This document shows, in pieces, positions 60,003 through 64,000 of a DNA stretch of 64,000 bases. The notes under the pieces are model-generated. The model did no database searches, was not told where the DNA came from, and saw nothing but the letters and a program-made list of their open reading frames with translations. Position 1 is the first letter of the stretch, and each line of letters starts with the position of its first letter. Source of the DNA: Rhinopomastus cyanomelas (taxonomy: Eukaryota > Chordata > Aves > Bucerotiformes > Rhinopomastidae); assembly GCA_013400115.1 (NCBI GenBank), contig VXBP01007153.1, positions 285,598-349,597 on the forward strand, in the 5' to 3' direction. The translations under genes and the position numbers were made by a program.

Positions 60003-60560
60003 CAAGTTCACAGAATGGCGGGCATGGAATGGTCTCCTGGAGATCTCCTAGTGCACATCACCTGCTAAAGCAAGTTCACCTAGAGCAGGGTTCACCAGAG
60101 GACGTTCAGGCAGGTTCTGAATGTCTTCAGGGGACACCACAATCTCTCTGGACAGCCTGTTCCTGTGCTCCATTACCCTCAAAGTAAAGGTCCATTGTCC
60201 CTTGTCCTGCACCGGGTACCACTGAAAACAGACTAGCCCACTCTACTCCACCACACCTGTCCTTTAAATATTTATAAGCATTGATTAAGATTCTCTTTCA
60301 GTCTTCTCAAGGAAGATACTCCAACTTTGCAGGCCTCTACTACAGTATCTCCTGTAGTTCCTTGACTCTTTTGAACTGCGAAGCCGAATAGACTTCAAAT
60401 AGGCTTCCAACAGTAGTCCAGATGCGGCCTCACCAGGGCAGAGCAGAGGCTGACAAAAGCCTCCCTTAATGGGAGGTTTCTGAGGTCACACTCCTCTTAA
60501 TGCATCCTAGGAAACCACTGGCCTTCTCAATCACAACAGTCAAAGCTGTTTCCCAGCTGA
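60003..60560 (-). mobile_element. CR1 LINE 3' fragment, minus strand, old
   Basis: The complement begins in the GFLGCIKRSVTSET-like block (near 60500) and passes LVRPHLDYC-like codons, a basic block and the complement of AYKYLKDRCGGVEWASLFS (60240-60290). It ends CCATTCTGTGAA at 60007. The complement of TAGCAGGTGATGTGCACTAGG lies where the GTGATCC tail segment is expected. Many substitutions and indels. Confidence 0.85.
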
Positions 60561-61083
60561 AGGCACCACATACGTTCATAAATGTTGTTCAGCATTAACT
60601 AATATCATCAGTCTGGTATCAAATGATGTCTCACTGAAGGTGGCTTTAGTGGCTCTGGTAATCTTGTGCTGAATCTCCGTGATCCTCATTTTGAGGTACC
60701 TGAAATATATCTAGAAACATTTCAGACCAGTCTAGCTCCCCAAATGACATTAAGCAACAGCTGTCTCTAAACAGTCAGTGGAGGGAAGGAAAAAGATGTT
60801 TTTCCACAGAGTTTGAAGAGATTTACTATAGAACCCAACAGTCACCTGAAGTGTTTGGTCTCTCAAGAGTCTATTAGCAATTTTTACACACACCAGCCTG
60901 TCAGCACAGGCACCTAGGCTAAGGCTGTGAAAAGACACCATTTTTCTCTGTAAATAGGCACTTTGTAATATAAACTACTGAAGTTGTATTTTCTTTTAGA
61001 AAGTTGAGAAGGCAATAAAATACTTCTTTCACATCTCTGTTAATATGAGACTTTTGATCTTTATGCTTCTGTCCTGTGGCATC

Positions 61084-61101
61084 TTTTTTTTTTTTTTTTT
61101 T
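61084..61101. repeat. Poly-T run (18 T)
   Basis: Homopolymer followed by TAAAGAAAAAACAACC. No adjacent retrogene or SINE body was recognised on either side. Confidence 0.9.
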
Positions 61102-62938
61102 AAAGAAAAAACAACCAAAAAAAATCTACAGAAAATGATCTTCACATAACGAGCAAAGTGTTTACTGCTTCCAGCACAGAAAGCCATCTGCTTATTATCT
61201 CTGGTAGTATGAGCTTTCCCTTTATTCTCTGCTAGACCTTCTCTACTCAATGAGCACAGAACAGCATCAGCAATACTGAACTACATAGCTTCACCCTGAA
61301 TAGCACAGGATTAATTTTACACCTGTGAAGACTACACTGATGTCACCTTCACAAGACTTTCCAACAAGTGGCAGTGGTGGGCCAGAAGGGAGGCTGAAAG
61401 CTGACAAGCCATGCTGCCCCCATTTCTTCATATTTGCCTGGTGGTTGCAAATACCCTGCTTCCCAGCTTCATTGCAGGTTTTTTTTAGTAGCCCTGCATC
61501 AAAGCAAGTTTCAGAAGGCAAGGATATCCACTAGGATATGTCATTCCTGTCAAATACTTCCATCACAGTGTAAGTACTGAAAACACAGGTCTTTCTGCAC
61601 ATCTGATAGCTGGGCTACTTACACAGATGTTCTGCTAGTCAGCATCAAAACAGTTAAAACATGTTTTGCATCTGCATTACACACCTCACATCTGTGGCGT
61701 AACCAATGTGTCTGGATCACCAGGAATGCTTTCATCAACCTCATTTAAACCAGTATGTGAGTAAAAATGGTTCTTGTAGCATTTTGGTTTGGATCTCCAG
61801 AGCCTCCATCTTGTGTGAACCTGCAACACATCCCTGCAAAGTCAATTCAATTGAGCAGAACTGGATGTGTCGTGAGACTGTAACCAAACACATTAAAATG
61901 CAGATGCCAGCTTTGAAATAATACCTGGCAAAGAGCAGTACGAAATATTTACAGCCTCACACAGCTCTTAAAAATGGCTGCTCTCCCCAGAGCATCAGTC
62001 ACTTCTGATCACTGTCAGCGTAGCTTCATTGTGGCACGCTGCCCTGACAGGCAGCTTCAAGTCAGAGTGGAAGTTGGCTTCATAGTCTTCTACGAGTACA
62101 GAGATGTTTTAAACCAGTTTTATATAGTCAGCAAACAGGTGTGCAGAGGTATCTGAGATTCTTTGGAGATTTTGATTAAAACCGAGCAATTTAATTTAAA
62201 AATATTAGAGAGAGATCATATAGAGCTACAAGTACCTACAGAACAGATGTTACAATAACCTGTAAAAACTTCAGAACAGGATTAAAAATATTTACACTGA
62301 CTTTTTAAGTTTTACAGAAAAACAATCCATTCCAAAACCTAAACCACAGAACATGCATGAGATGAAAGAGAGTACAGCCCTAGTGACAGTGGTGCTGCTG
62401 TTAACTCTTCCTAAGGCTAAAGGAACACAGGTTTTACAGAAAAGTAATGGATTGGTATTTTAGATTTTCAAGACCGTTCAAATCATGAATTACCAAAAAA
62501 ATTAGCAAAAAGAGAGTTGAGCTTAACAAAGAGGAAACCAGACAGCTACAAACTGACTAATGGCACACATCACCTGTCATCCAAATGACAGTCAGGTTCT
62601 CTGCAGAGAGAATAAAAAAAGAGGTGAGGATGCACAAGGCAGCATTAGAGAGCTAGAGAGAAAGACTAAAGGTACAAGAGCATTTCCAAGGGTATCCGTG
62701 TATGGGGAACAGACTAACAACTAAAAGCTTTAAAAAAAAGAAGCACTAGATGGGCATTTGCTACATTTTCTCTAAGAACTTTGCAATTTTGCCTATTTTG
62801 AAGTATTACAAGGAGGTCGCATTTTCAGAGTTGAACCACAAAAAAGCATAGCTAGAGGTAAGTACTACCAAAGTACTATAGATCGTAGAGTTACAGCTTC
62901 CAGCACTTCCCGCTGCTCTCCGCGCCATAGCTAGTCAG

Positions 62939-62978
62939 TGAATTGGAAGTCATCCCCATGAACTGGAAGTCATCCCCA
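62939..62978. repeat. 20-bp tandem duplication, two copies
   Basis: TGAATTGGAAGTCATCCCCA is followed directly by TGAACTGGAAGTCATCCCCA, one mismatch. Confidence 0.92.
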
Positions 62979-64000
62979 AGACTTTAATTGGGTAAAGTCC
63001 AGCTTGCTGAGGCTACCAACTTCAGTAGCGTCAGCAAACACCCACAACCAAACCAATCACCAGCAAAAACTAGAGGTAAAAAACACCTGATAAAAACCCA
63101 TTTAAATGATAGGCATGCATCCACATCTACTTCTACTTCAAAATACAGGTGCAATGTTTGATCATAGAGCCTTGTAGCTGTCAGGCAATACTGGTGCTAG
63201 AGCAATATGAAGCTTTCCTACACAGAACAGCTACTCCCTAGCTGCTGGCCTTTCTTAGGATTAAATCCTGCCTGCTCCTGTAGTGTAGCACTCCCCCTGC
63301 AACCTACACCTTGAAGCTATGGCTCTATAAACCTTCAGGTCTAGAAGGTGTGATCTCACTCTCCCATATAATCATCTTTGGACCTGTATGGATATATTTT
63401 TTATCTCATACTACTTTGATCTGATTTCCTTTTTAATCACAGGGAGGTTCAAACTTCTTTTTTTTGGCTATCAGTAGCAAATTGACACAGTATCAAAACT
63501 GATAAGAATCCAAGATGAGCTGTTTCTTGACTCGTACAGAGTATGACTTTCTGATGACATCTTATTATTCCTGGCAAGAGTCTTAGCATTCCACACAGAG
63601 TCTGGAGCACAGTCCAGCCACTATCTTGAACTAGGTCCACATTACTTACAACTGCATAATAAATGAAGCCGATCAGAGTCTTTGAGAAAATGTTCTTTTT
63701 AGAAACAAAGAAATTATTATAGGAAGGAGAAAATCTAACTCCACAATAAAAGCAGGGAAGAAATGAACAGAGGAGCAAGGGAACATAGGTACTCAAGGCA
63801 GGTAAGTTCTTCACAGGCATTTCAACTGGCTAGAAACTTCAAGCAATATAGTTTTATAAGTGTTTATTAAAAAAAGAAAGGAATGAAAAAAGCTTCAGGA
63901 AAGTAAATACAGTAGGGACTCTGAGTGAGGCAAATCAGTGTGTTGCTTGAGGTTGTTGCTTCAAGTCCATAGGGTCTTTTTTTATTTTCAGTTTGAAAAG

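Larger units (their letters stand above)
60561..64000. other. Unique AT-rich DNA
   Basis: No transposon or gene is recognised over 3.4 kb, apart from a poly-T run at 61084-61101 and a 20-bp tandem repeat at 62939. A 123-codon frame at 63449-63820 (minus) lacks any motif. Confidence 0.5.

Noticed and set aside
63449..63820. 123-codon minus-strand open frame
   Set aside because: No motif. It runs into a poly-A/T tract and is compatible with chance.
1..64000. Endogenous retrovirus LTRs, tRNA or rRNA genes, CRISPR arrays, bacterial genes
   Set aside because: I looked for primer-binding sites, paired LTR ends, tRNA box motifs and regular spaced repeats and found none.

Overview
The window looks like bird nuclear DNA: AT-rich, single-copy, non-coding sequence broken by many CR1 LINE retrotransposon copies. 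CR1 is recognisable by its ORF2 reverse-transcriptase motifs and by 3' ends closing in ATTCTATGATTCTATGA-type repeats. I count 28 CR1 insertions in at least four tail types, covering about 14 kb (roughly a fifth of the window). That is dense for a bird and would suit a CR1-rich lineage such as woodpeckers and allies, but the species cannot be fixed from this sequence. No complete host gene, tRNA, rRNA, CRISPR array or prokaryotic feature is visible; the window is intergenic or inside large introns.

Layout. 1-25.3 kb is mostly unique AT-rich DNA with only short CR1 tails (247, 1670, 9513, 14923, 18300, 19858, 20289) and a recent 136-bp tandem duplication (23099-23368). 25.3-29.7 kb is a CR1 cluster. 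It holds a young 5'-truncated copy with an uninterrupted RT frame (25295-26776), joined tail-less to an inverted copy (26777-27640), and then a third copy (28136-29716) forming a 0.9-kb inverted repeat with the second. A non-autonomous hAT-like DNA transposon lies at 30403-30667. 30.7-39 kb is again mostly unique and holds the best candidate host exon (36466-36545, minus). 39-60.6 kb is CR1-rich. It includes two CR1 copies that share an unusual double-tail structure (40263-40876 and 47726-47985) and a triple nest at 51113-53570 whose middle element contains an 871-bp assembly gap. 60.6-64 kb is unique AT-rich DNA.

No gene system operates here in the ordinary sense; the biology is retrotransposon history. 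The most notable signals are (i) a composite CR1 with two 3' tails in tandem, found with the same breakpoint at two unrelated loci, (ii) several tails starting at exactly the same internal base, suggesting an RT stop hotspot or a minimal mobile tail, and (iii) a CR1 lineage with an FPDD catalytic motif. A few splice-bounded open segments, mainly on the minus strand, are recorded as low-confidence candidate exons.
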